A DNA stretch of 7,069 bases from Acidimicrobiales bacterium (GCA_023264135.1 JALQSZ010000078.1:1-7069), one strand, 5' to 3'. Positions 1 to 6,426 are shown, counted from the stretch's first letter. Program-made: numbers and translations. The notes: generated by a model not told the origin, from the sequence alone.

Positions 1-429
1 CGGGCACTTGTTGAGTCAAGTGCGTTGCGGGGCACTCCTGACGACGCCGGTATCTATGTTCCCGATCCGCTCATCGTCAACATCGCGAAATCCCATTTCG
101 CTCACGGCTACCACCACGCGTTGCAACAAGTACAAGACCTCGCCGGCGGTCTCCTCGTGACCGCTCCTGGTGGAGCAGATTTCGCAAACCCAGAGATCGG
201 CCCACTCCTTCGATCACTTCTCGCTGGTCGCGAAGGTGTCGATGGCGAAGACCGCATCAAGGCCATGAACATGGTGAGCGATCTCACCACACGTGAGTTC
301 GGCGGCTATCACGCCGTGCTCGCCATCCATGCCGAAGGTTCGCTTGAAGCCGAGAAGATGATGATTGCGCGTTCCTATGACCCAAGCCGCGTCATTGCCT
401 ACGCCCGTCAACTTGCCGGAATCGACTGA
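1..429 (+). CDS. HpaB/AbfD-family flavoprotein (4-hydroxyphenylacetate 3-hydroxylase / 4-hydroxybutyryl-CoA dehydratase like), C-terminal part
   Basis: The reading frame is open from the first base of the window and ends at TGA 427-429, leaving 142 C-terminal residues of a family normally near 480-500 residues; the start lies outside. The visible part matches the HpaB C-terminal helical domain: a His-rich helix (SHFAHGYHHALQQVQDLAGG), a glycine-rich turn (LLVTAPGGADFANPE), and a tail HAEGSLEAEKMMIARSYD followed by a final RQLAGI. The HAEGS..AE...IAR tail resembles 4-hydroxybutyryl-CoA dehydratase / vinylacetyl-CoA isomerase (AbfD) more than aromatic hydroxylases, but the residues that would decide this (the Cys/His ligands of the AbfD iron-sulfur cluster) lie upstream of the window. 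It would be a soluble FAD enzyme of acyl-CoA or aromatic metabolism. It converges on the GNAT gene with only 7 bases between the stops. Family assignment is firm; the substrate is not. Confidence 0.82.
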   Translation, partial: RALVESSALRGTPDDAGIYVPDPLIVNIAKSHFAHGYHHALQQVQDLAGGLLVTAPGGADFANPEIGPLLRSLLAGREGVDGEDRIKAMNMVSDLTTREFGGYHAVLAIHAEGSLEAEKMMIARSYDPSRVIAYARQLAGID

Positions 430-436
430 CTCGATC

Positions 437-1357
437 TCAGTACGCGTCGAAATCGAGAAAGCCGAATTCTCCGAGTTCGAATGTGTCGCGATTGAAGTCG
501 GAGACAAACGGATGCAAAACAAGCGAGAGCGGCGAGGGCATCAGCTTCTGCGGAAGCGGCACGCCTCGCATTCGCAACGCCGGCGAACGTCCCCAGTGAA
601 TAACAAAGGGGGCCTTGTGGTGCCGGCCCACAACTGCGGCGACACGCCCAACAGGTACACGCGGAACGTCACGGCGAGACAGGACTCCGAGAATTACACC
701 GAATGGAAGCTTTGCCACACGCGTTCTGGTCGAGACCACGACGAGATCATCAGAGACATGAACGCTGTAGGAATGACCAGGGCGCTGCAGGCGCCACCGA
801 AGAAGTTCGGTTGTCCAAATCGGTGCGAACCCCGAAGTTGATGAACGGGGAAACTCATCATCGACCAAACTATCGACGACATCAATCGTTTCGGTGGTGA
901 TCTCGGTTGATCGAAAACCTTTTGTCGACCCAACGGCGGGGATCATGGTGACCGGAAGCGGCGCCAGGCTTCGCCATCCCAAAGTGGCAACCATTCGCGG
1001 TGCGGAATTGGCGTTCGCAACACCGAGGATTCCGTCGAATCCCATCGCCGTTCCCCTCGCGTAGGAATCCTCGACCGTTCGACGAAAGGCGCCTGATCCA
1101 CGGGCATCGGGATCAACCGCGAGATCAACACCGACTCCAAGGACACGTTCTTCACCCGCAATCGATCGAAATCGATTCGGAATCAACGCGTAATTACCCA
1201 GACGTTTGCCGTCTTCTTCGACTCGACCGACAGCCGCTTCACCTGCAGGATTTTCGTCGTAATACCAACGCAGCGATGCGACGGTGAGTGGATCTGCATG
1301 TTCGAAGACATGATTCAACAGCGTTGCTGTGCGTTGAAGTTCAGCATCGTCGGTCAT
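437..1357 (-). CDS. GNAT-like N-acyltransferase, last gene of the surface-glycan unit
   Basis: A 306-residue soluble protein. The first half carries a recognisable GNAT fold signature: beta-4 and motif A at residues 74-100 (GVGVDLAVDPDARGSGAF), where R86-G-S-G-A is the R/QxxGxG/A acetyl-CoA pyrophosphate loop, followed by a helix and by GVANANSAPRMVATLGW (112-128), which fits motif B. The second half (about 150-306) lacks a clear acyl-CoA loop but begins with ELLRWRLQRPGHSY (184-197), which resembles LRWYYDENPAG (29-39) near the N-terminus and suggests a two-domain protein with a degenerate second copy. The length is about twice that of a minimal GNAT. The start is set by the ATGA overlap with the glycosyltransferase stop and a good AAGGTG ribosome site four bases upstream. 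The likely role, by context, is acylation of an amino-sugar or lipid-linked glycan precursor. The substrate cannot be read from sequence; a FemAB-like aminoacyl transferase is an alternative. Confidence 0.82.
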   Translation of the reverse strand: MTDDAELQRTATLLNHVFEHADPLTVASLRWYYDENPAGEAAVGRVEEDGKRLGNYALIPNRFRSIAGEERVLGVGVDLAVDPDARGSGAFRRTVEDSYARGTAMGFDGILGVANANSAPRMVATLGWRSLAPLPVTMIPAVGSTKGFRSTEITTETIDVVDSLVDDEFPRSSTSGFAPIWTTELLRWRLQRPGHSYSVHVSDDLVVVSTRTRVAKLPFGVILGVLSRRDVPRVPVGRVAAVVGRHHKAPFVIHWGRSPALRMRGVPLPQKLMPSPLSLVLHPFVSDFNRDTFELGEFGFLDFDAY

Positions 1358-2739
1358 ATCGCACCTTGCACTGCGTCGACCCTCTCGGCCCCATCGCTAC
1401 TGCGATGTCGCTTTCGATCAATGAACAACCACAGCGCTTCAACCGTGATCGCGGCAAACATCACAATGGAAACCTCCGCTGCGGTGCGGTATCGAGTGGT
1501 GCCGAATGCGGTCGCCGCGGTAATCGTTGCCAACACCGCCCAAAGTCCGATCACCAACACTGGCTGTCGCCGGCGCCATTGGAGAACGACGCCAGCGATC
1601 GCTGCTGGTGCAAGCACGAGGTATTCAAGGAAGCCGAATTTGGCCGGAATTGAGGGCCGTCCTTCACCAATGTCGAGGCGCACCTGTTCGAGTGGCTCGT
1701 AGAGACCCCACATACGTCCGATGCGAGCCGGAACAATCACCGTGAGAAGACGCGCTTTGTGCTGAGAGATGTACTCGGTCGCACGCGCCCTCACGACAAC
1801 GTCGCGCTGCGATTCATCAAGCAGTTCGCCGTTGGGTCCGTAGGGCTGAGGTTCGCCGCATCGGAGACTCCAGTAGCCGAGATGTGGTCCGTAGAACGTG
1901 TCGTCGCAGTTGGCCTGCACCATCACCGTTCCCGTGCCATCGGAGAGCGTGATGCGTTCGTGCATGACCAAATTGTTGCGAATGACCCAAGGTGCAAGAA
2001 CTGCACAACACACAACACCGGCGATCCCGTAACGAAGGAAACGTTCTTTCCATGGAATCGGGGCTTTCCAAAGCGCAACCGCAGCGACGATCGGCAGAAA
2101 GAGCAGTAACTCGGCGCGAGAAAGCGCAGCAAGCGCTCCAGCGACCGCAAAAATCGCGGCGTTCTTCCGGCTGGGAACACGAACAAACCGCAAGCCAAAG
2201 ATCGTGGCAACGAAGGTGAAGAAAAGCGCTGCAGTTTCTGACATCACGACGATGTCGTTGATCCAAATATTTGCGTACACCGCCGTCAAAAATGCAGCGA
2301 TGAGCCCCGTTCGTTCATTGCGCCACGACCGCCCCAGTAGGCCGGCCAAAAGAATCGATGCACTGCCGAGGAGAATGGATGCGTATTGGTGCGCCGCCAA
2401 CGATCGAAAACCAAGCGCTGAAACGGCACCGAGATACATCACATAGATCGGAGGATGACCGGCTGTCGGTTCCTCGTGACCTACCGGCGTGACGACGGTG
2501 ATCGTTCGACCGTCGGCCGTCTGCGCATGTTCATTTCCGCCGAACAGGAATCGATACGGATCGATGAACCCCTTGCCGTCGGCAAGAAGGTTTGCTGCCT
2601 CGTGGTAGTAGACGGCGTCGCCACCTAATTGCAGCGTGTTATGCGGTGCCCACAGTGAGAGTGACACGACTCGGATGCCGAATCCACCAACAACGATGAT
2701 CAACAACGCGATCCAGAATCTCGAAATGCGTTGTGTCAT
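1354..2739 (-). CDS. GT39/ArnT-like membrane glycosyltransferase (GT-C fold)
   Basis: A 461-residue polytopic membrane protein. Hydrophobic segments lie near residues 8-20, 98-137, 145-185, 195-222, 237-254, 370-386, 393-411 and 420-440. The first extracytoplasmic loop has LGGDAVYYHEAANLLADGKGF (38-58); D41 is in the place of the catalytic/metal Asp of GT-C enzymes, and HPPIYVMYLG (95-104) and MSETAALFFTF (166-176) are the usual following motifs of the PMT_2/ArnT group. SRAE (207-210), APWVIRNN (249-256) and TTRYR (414-418) also fit. Such enzymes take a sugar from a polyprenyl-phosphate donor and place it on a lipid, glycan or protein outside the membrane. The large outer loop holds a Cys pair, C278 and C294. 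The start codon overlaps the deacetylase stop (ATGA) with only a weak ribosome site, so translation is probably coupled. The acceptor is unknown. Confidence 0.88.
   Translation of the reverse strand: MTQRISRFWIALLIIVVGGFGIRVVSLSLWAPHNTLQLGGDAVYYHEAANLLADGKGFIDPYRFLFGGNEHAQTADGRTITVVTPVGHEEPTAGHPPIYVMYLGAVSALGFRSLAAHQYASILLGSASILLAGLLGRSWRNERTGLIAAFLTAVYANIWINDIVVMSETAALFFTFVATIFGLRFVRVPSRKNAAIFAVAGALAALSRAELLLFLPIVAAVALWKAPIPWKERFLRYGIAGVVCCAVLAPWVIRNNLVMHERITLSDGTGTVMVQANCDDTFYGPHLGYWSLRCGEPQPYGPNGELLDESQRDVVVRARATEYISQHKARLLTVIVPARIGRMWGLYEPLEQVRLDIGEGRPSIPAKFGFLEYLVLAPAAIAGVVLQWRRRQPVLVIGLWAVLATITAATAFGTTRYRTAAEVSIVMFAAITVEALWLFIDRKRHRSSDGAERVDAVQGAI
1362..1367 (-). promoter_or_regulatory. 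Ribosome binding site of the GNAT gene
   Basis: AAGGTG on the minus strand, four bases (CGAT) before the ATG at 1357 and inside the 3' end of the glycosyltransferase gene. Together with the ATGA overlap it shows that the GNAT gene has its own initiation site within the operon. Confidence 0.6.
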
Positions 2740-3593
2740 TTTTGACCCGAGGCCAGTTGCTGATCAGTTCCGAACGGATCGAAAAGCGGCACATCGCCCA
2801 ACGACGCAACGATCTCGCCGAGTGGAAGACCAGCCTGAGGTTCGAGCGCGTTGAGCACTCGCTTCAGCATGCCGCGACGATTCAGCCAACCAATTCGACT
2901 GACGAGCCAACCGCCATGTTCATAGACATAGAACTTCTCGTCGGGATCAAACTCCCAGGGATGGCAGTAGGTCCACAACACCGAGGCTGGGTCGGAACTC
3001 CGAACTCCCCGCTTCCGGATCGCAGACGGGAGTAAACGCAGATACGTGCCCCCAAGGAAGGGGAAGGTCATCGGTCCGAGCTTCGTGACGGGACTCGGCA
3101 ACTCGATCAAACCCGATGGCCACCTGAAGGGCGTTGTTGGCGCACCCGGCCATCCATAGAGCGGGCTATGAGCAGGCAACACGCTCGACGAGGCGATGAA
3201 TCCCAACTCAGTGAGGATCTCAGGGATCCACGGGGTGGAGGGAACTAACGAATATTGAGGAGCGCGGTAGAGCACGACCTCGGCTCCGGCGATGTCAGAA
3301 AGAATCGCCTTCGCCTTCTCGTTATCCGAACGAAAGCGCTCTGGTCCGAGCAGGTCATTCGGAATGTGCTGATAACCATGGACACCAAGTTCATGACCAT
3401 CGGCCACGATCCGACGCATGAGTGCTGGATGCTGCTCAGCGAGTTCACCCACACAGAAAAACGTTCCCCGAATTCCACGTTCGCGGAGCTTTCCGAGAAT
3501 CCGGTCGGTGACGAGGACGACGCGCTCTTCCTGAACGGAAGGATCGGTTCGAAGATCCTCGAAATCGAGGGTGAAACTCACCAGCCGATCCAT
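2736..3593 (-). CDS. NodB-type polysaccharide deacetylase of the DUF3473 (XrtA-associated) kind
   Basis: A 285-residue protein without a signal peptide. The NodB catalytic motifs are present: TLDFED (8-13; D10 and D13 as base and metal Asp), HELGVHGYQH with the metal pair H72 and H76 (HxxxH), and YRAPQYS (109-115). The C-terminal part carries GGTYLRLLPSAI (181-192) and HPWEFD (211-216), which are hallmarks of the DUF3473 extension found in deacetylases of exosortase/PEP-CTERM polysaccharide loci. The enzyme would remove N-acetyl (or O-acetyl) groups from a glycan or lipid-linked sugar. The start is placed at the second in-frame ATG (3593): TAGGAT lies seven bases before it, usable as an AGGA ribosome site or as a leaderless -10 box, whereas the ATG at 3602 would put GTAGG directly against the start codon. 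It is the first gene of the three-gene unit, and its stop overlaps the glycosyltransferase start. No exosortase is visible here. Confidence 0.9.
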   Translation of the reverse strand: MDRLVSFTLDFEDLRTDPSVQEERVVLVTDRILGKLRERGIRGTFFCVGELAEQHPALMRRIVADGHELGVHGYQHIPNDLLGPERFRSDNEKAKAILSDIAGAEVVLYRAPQYSLVPSTPWIPEILTELGFIASSSVLPAHSPLYGWPGAPTTPFRWPSGLIELPSPVTKLGPMTFPFLGGTYLRLLPSAIRKRGVRSSDPASVLWTYCHPWEFDPDEKFYVYEHGGWLVSRIGWLNRRGMLKRVLNALEPQAGLPLGEIVASLGDVPLFDPFGTDQQLASGQK

Positions 3594-3606
3594 GGGCGAC
3601 ATCCTA
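3594..3606 (-). promoter_or_regulatory. Start-deciding element of the deacetylase operon: TAGGAT box seven bases before ATG
   Basis: On the minus strand TAGGAT (3606-3601) is followed by seven bases and then the ATG at 3593. The hexamer fits the actinobacterial -10 consensus TANNNT at the distance expected for a transcript that begins at the start codon. It also contains AGGA at ribosome-site distance (eight bases). No convincing -35 hexamer is seen 16-18 bases upstream, so the two readings cannot be separated. Either one favours 3593 over 3602 as the start. Confidence 0.4.
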
Positions 3607-3690
3607 CGGGTGCAGCCGTTCTCACAGCGTCACCTGACATAGATCTTTCGGGGGTGCGTGGCAGACTGTCGGCCGCAGGTCCGAGTCCGA

Positions 3691-3698
3691 AGGGGGTG
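3691..3698 (+). promoter_or_regulatory. Ribosome binding site of the acyltransferase-3 gene
   Basis: AGGGGGTG lies three bases before the ATG at 3702 and fixes this start. The open frame continues upstream to 3255, but that part lies entirely antisense to the deacetylase. An in-frame GTG at 3654 would add 16 residues and cannot be excluded, but it has no comparable A/G-rich site at good distance. Confidence 0.6.
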
Positions 3699-3701
3699 AC
3701 C

Positions 3702-5801
3702 ATGGCAACGACGATCGACACCGACCCATCCGACGGCGCAGACGACAGCACCGACCCAATCGCCGCCGCCATTGGTGTCGCCGTCGCCGACGCTCCTCTT
3801 TCCGACGTCACGGCGAAACCTTCTCGTATCGCCCATATGCCTGCTCTCGATGGCATGCGCGGCTTCTACGTCATCGCTGGCCCGATGATGTACCACTTTG
3901 CGCCGTATCTCATTCCCGGCGGCATCATCGGTATCGATCTGTTCTTCGTCCTCTCGAGTTTCCTCATCATCACGATCGCTCTCAATGAGTGGGACAACAC
4001 CGGCCGCATGGATGTACCGGCCTACGCCTCGCGCCGCGTTCGCCGACTTATGCCCGCGCTTGTTGTCTGTTTCATCCTCACCGCGTTTGCGACCGCGTTC
4101 CTTATCGACCCGAATCGCATTCCGAAATGGACCGCCGGCATCACGGCAGGCATGAGCTGGATGGCGAACTGGAAAGAGATTTTCTCTCACTCCAATTATT
4201 TCGACGCCAGTCAGTACTCGAATCCGCAGCCATTCCGCCACGTGTGGTCATTCGCGATCGAAGAACAGTTCTATTTATTTGCACCCTTCTTCTTGATCAT
4301 CTGCATGAAGTGGCTTGGTCGACGCTGGCTCGCAATCCTCTCCATCGGCGGCGCGATCGCATCCGCCGTGTGGATGTCAATCGTCTTTGACCCCAACAAC
4401 TCCTCGACTATTTCTCGGGCGTACTACGGCACCGACACTCGCGCTTTCGCGTTATTGCTCGGTATCGCCATGGCCGTGGTCTGCTCATGGTGGGGTCAGC
4501 CCCGCACACGTTGGGGAAGTTGGCTCACCCAATTTCTTGGATTGATTTCCACGATCGGTTTCATCTTTTTGATGTTCACCATCAGCGAGAAAACCGCCTG
4601 GATGTTCGAATACGGCGGCTTCTTCTTGGTCGCCGTGATGTCGGTCTTCATGACCCGCGCCGTCTCAACAAAGACCGGTTGGCTGCATTGGTTCTATAAG
4701 AACCGATTCTTGATGTGGGCGGGTCGCCTCGGCTTCGGCTTGTACCTCTACCACTGGCTCGTTTTCATCGTGGTCGACAGCGATAAGTCGCCCGATAAAC
4801 CCGGCCTGAATTCCTTCAAGGATCTCGCTCTCGGATTCGGTCTCACCTTCCTTTTGGCGTGGGCCAGCTACAAGTGGATTGAAAAGCCGTTCTTGAAGGG
4901 CCGATGGAAGGGCTGGAAATTCGCGGCAGGTATGGGTGGCGGCATCATCATCGCTCTCGGACTCCTGCTTTATGCGAACACCGTGCGCATCCCCAAGGCC
5001 AATAGCGCACCGCTCGCCGGTGGTGTCAACCAAGCTGAAACTGCCGTTGCCCTCGGTAAAGGTTCGCAGTGTCTTCCCGTTGAAGGTACTGATCCGGTTC
5101 GCATCCTTGTCGTTGGCGATTCCGTCATGACTCAAATGGGTGAGGCAATGAAGGACTGGTGCGCGAAGAATCCTGGCCAGATCCTCGTCTTCAACGAAGC
5201 CCACATCGGTTGCGGCACCACTCGTGGTGGCGAGAAGAAATACGAAGAGGGCCCTGGTCCGATGGGCGAGGTCTGCGCAACGTGGGCCGATCCCATCGAT
5301 CCCTCACGATTAGGACAGGGCGTCGTGTCGTGGGTGAGCGCCATCGAGGCTTACCGCCCCGACGTTGTTCTCGGTTACGCCAGCCCGTGGGATTCCATCG
5401 ACCGCAAAGTGCCGCAGCTTGGCGATCAGTGGCTGAAGCCTGGTGACCCCGCATACGACGCGTTTTTGAAGAGCGAATACAGCGACGCGCTCAAGATTCT
5501 TTCCGCCCACAACACCGAGGTGGTGTGGCTCGTATCGCCGCATCTCAATCGAACGAGTCCGTACAACAACCCGGAACGACTCGATCAAATCAACTCGATC
5601 GTGCTTCCAATGGTTCGGGCACTTCCCAACAGCACCATCATCGATTATCAGGCTTGGCTCGGACCAACTGGTGGCGCAAAAGACAAAGCCACTCGCGACG
5701 ATGGTGTGCACATTCGCGCTGACGCTTTACCAACAGTGATGGACTGGCTTGTCCCACAACTCATCGACGCCTATCGCGCGAACAACCCGGCGCCGTCCTA
5801 A
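3702..5801 (+). CDS. Acyltransferase-3 membrane protein fused to an SGNH domain (OafA/OatA-like O-acyltransferase)
   Basis: A 699-residue protein. Residues 1-43 are an Ala/Asp-rich cytoplasmic tail. Residues 47-400 form the acyltransferase-3 domain with about ten membrane spans: LDGMRGF (49-55, R53), H65, FFVLSSFLIIT (81-91), SFAIEEQFYLFAP (183-195) and the GLYLYHWLVF stretch (346-355). A last span (about 408-425) leads to an extracytoplasmic SGNH domain with GDSV (472-475, Ser474 as nucleophile), a CGTTRG block (504-509) and DGVH (667-670, the Asp-His pair). In such proteins the membrane part passes an acyl group across the membrane and the SGNH part transfers it to a glycan hydroxyl. The SGNH part has four cysteines (C457, C487, C504, C525) that could form two disulfides. 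R53 and H65 are separated by eleven residues instead of the usual ten. The gene diverges from the deacetylase operon, which suggests a shared surface-polysaccharide target; the glycan and acyl group are unknown. Confidence 0.93.
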   Translation: MATTIDTDPSDGADDSTDPIAAAIGVAVADAPLSDVTAKPSRIAHMPALDGMRGFYVIAGPMMYHFAPYLIPGGIIGIDLFFVLSSFLIITIALNEWDNTGRMDVPAYASRRVRRLMPALVVCFILTAFATAFLIDPNRIPKWTAGITAGMSWMANWKEIFSHSNYFDASQYSNPQPFRHVWSFAIEEQFYLFAPFFLIICMKWLGRRWLAILSIGGAIASAVWMSIVFDPNNSSTISRAYYGTDTRAFALLLGIAMAVVCSWWGQPRTRWGSWLTQFLGLISTIGFIFLMFTISEKTAWMFEYGGFFLVAVMSVFMTRAVSTKTGWLHWFYKNRFLMWAGRLGFGLYLYHWLVFIVVDSDKSPDKPGLNSFKDLALGFGLTFLLAWASYKWIEKPFLKGRWKGWKFAAGMGGGIIIALGLLLYANTVRIPKANSAPLAGGVNQAETAVALGKGSQCLPVEGTDPVRILVVGDSVMTQMGEAMKDWCAKNPGQILVFNEAHIGCGTTRGGEKKYEEGPGPMGEVCATWADPIDPSRLGQGVVSWVSAIEAYRPDVVLGYASPWDSIDRKVPQLGDQWLKPGDPAYDAFLKSEYSDALKILSAHNTEVVWLVSPHLNRTSPYNNPERLDQINSIVLPMVRALPNSTIIDYQAWLGPTGGAKDKATRDDGVHIRADALPTVMDWLVPQLIDAYRANNPAPS

Positions 5802-5816
5802 CCGAACGACGCCGGG
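5786..5816. terminator. Hairpin between convergent acyltransferase-3 and MaoC genes
   Basis: CCCGGCG (5786-5792) and CGCCGGG (5810-5816) are perfect 7-base inverted repeats separated by 17 bases, spanning the acyltransferase stop codon and ending eight bases before the MaoC stop. The position between two converging genes fits a shared bidirectional terminator. No T-tract follows on either strand, so it is at best a non-canonical terminator of the kind common in GC-rich actinobacteria, and it could be a chance palindrome. Confidence 0.35.
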
Positions 5817-5823
5817 CAACTGA

Positions 5824-6294
5824 TCAGCGCGGAGGCGTATACAGCACCTGCATCTTGTAGAGCAGCGCGGGACGATCCGAACCTTCCGCAGCGATTTCCG
5901 CTTCGGTGGTGATAAGCGTGCCCTTGGGCTTTGCTTCGGCCTTCACCACGCGAGACCGAGCGTGCACCTTCGCACCAGCGGGAACTGGTGAAAGAAAGCG
6001 CAAACCTTCAGCGCCGTAATTCACTGCACTTCCATTGCCGATGACCTTGACCGGGAACGTCGCGAGTTTCGGCATGAGGCTGAGGGTCAAAAACCCGTGA
6101 GCAACCGGCCCACCAAATGGGCTTTCCTTCAGCGACCGCTCGACATCAATGTGAATCCACTGGCGATCGCCAGTGAGTTCCGCGAAATCGTTGATCATTT
6201 GCTGCGACACCTCGATCGAATCGCCCCACTCGCCAAATTCCTCGCTGGCAAGCGCATTGATTGCATCGATGTCGTCGAACTGCACCTCGGCCAT
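5824..6294 (-). CDS. MaoC-like (R)-specific enoyl-CoA hydratase / dehydratase
   Basis: A 156-residue single hot-dog-fold protein, the usual size of stand-alone MaoC/NodN-type hydratases. The catalytic hydratase-2 motif is FAELTGDRQWIHID (37-50), with D43 and H48 as the catalytic pair; the QWIH form replaces the classic NPLH and is typical of the NodN/Rv0130-like branch. GGPVAHGFLTLSL (61-73) is the conserved oxyanion/substrate helix segment. It would act as a cytoplasmic dimer that hydrates a trans-2-enoyl-CoA to the (R)-3-hydroxyacyl-CoA or does the reverse. The start is supported by GAGAGGG six bases upstream. It diverges from an acyl-CoA dehydrogenase gene, whose product class makes enoyl-CoA, so the two may serve the same fatty-acid or steroid side-chain pathway. 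No subfamily-specific substrate can be assigned. Confidence 0.92.
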   Translation of the reverse strand: MAEVQFDDIDAINALASEEFGEWGDSIEVSQQMINDFAELTGDRQWIHIDVERSLKESPFGGPVAHGFLTLSLMPKLATFPVKVIGNGSAVNYGAEGLRFLSPVPAGAKVHARSRVVKAEAKPKGTLITTEAEIAAEGSDRPALLYKMQVLYTPPR

Positions 6295-6300
6295 GGACCA

Positions 6301-6307
6301 CCCTCTC
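6301..6307 (-). promoter_or_regulatory. Ribosome binding site of the MaoC gene
   Basis: GAGAGGG on the minus strand, six bases before the ATG at 6294. It confirms the start of the 156-residue product. Confidence 0.6.
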
Positions 6308-6347
6308 GTTCAGCGCTTGGCCGGGGACTCCCGACCTGCGAGGGGCG

Positions 6348-6353
6348 ATAGTA
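6348..6353 (-). promoter_or_regulatory. Possible -10 box of the MaoC gene
   Basis: TACTAT on the minus strand fits TANNNT and would give a leader of about 45 bases that contains the ribosome site. No -35 partner is recognisable, so this rests on a single hexamer in an intergenic region that must carry a promoter. Confidence 0.25.
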
Positions 6354-6426
6354 CCGGTTTCTCTGACCGCCCTCGCCACCTCCGAATGCGAACCGAGTCG
6401 TCTGTGCGCTCCGCTCCCCGGATGCG

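Larger units (their letters stand above)
3594..3701. other. Divergent intergenic region between deacetylase and acyltransferase-3
   Basis: These 108 bases must hold the promoters of both transcription units. On the plus strand CTGACA (3634-3639) is one base away from a -35 TTGACA, but no TANNNT lies 16-18 bases downstream, so no promoter is called from it. GGGGGTG occurs twice (3650-3656 and 3692-3698); the second copy is the acyltransferase ribosome site. No strong palindrome that would mark an operator is seen. Confidence 0.5.

Noticed and set aside
430..457. Inverted repeat CTCGAT / ATCGAG at the junction of the first two genes, considered as a terminator
   Set aside because: The stem is only six bases, lies mostly inside the GNAT coding region, has a 16-base loop and no T-tract.
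365..841. A 158-codon plus-strand open frame overlapping the end of the first gene and the GNAT gene
   Set aside because: Its product is rich in Arg/His/Asn without any domain character, and it mirrors the coding strand of the GNAT gene.
3634..3639. CTGACA as a -35 box for the acyltransferase-3 gene
   Set aside because: No -10 hexamer occurs at a workable distance downstream, so it was not called as a promoter.
3255..3701. An upstream extension of the acyltransferase-3 frame by 149 codons
   Set aside because: It lies antisense over the deacetylase, which has all catalytic motifs, and the translated extension resembles no protein. The ATG at 3702 has a strong ribosome site and begins just before the conserved domain.
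3630..4241. A 203-codon minus-strand open frame over the start of the acyltransferase-3 gene
   Set aside because: It is antisense to a clearly conserved membrane domain and its product is Arg/Asp-rich, the usual shadow of codon bias.
4665..5204. A 179-codon minus-strand open frame inside the acyltransferase-3 gene
   Set aside because: It is a shadow frame with no ribosome site, and its product has no recognisable domain.
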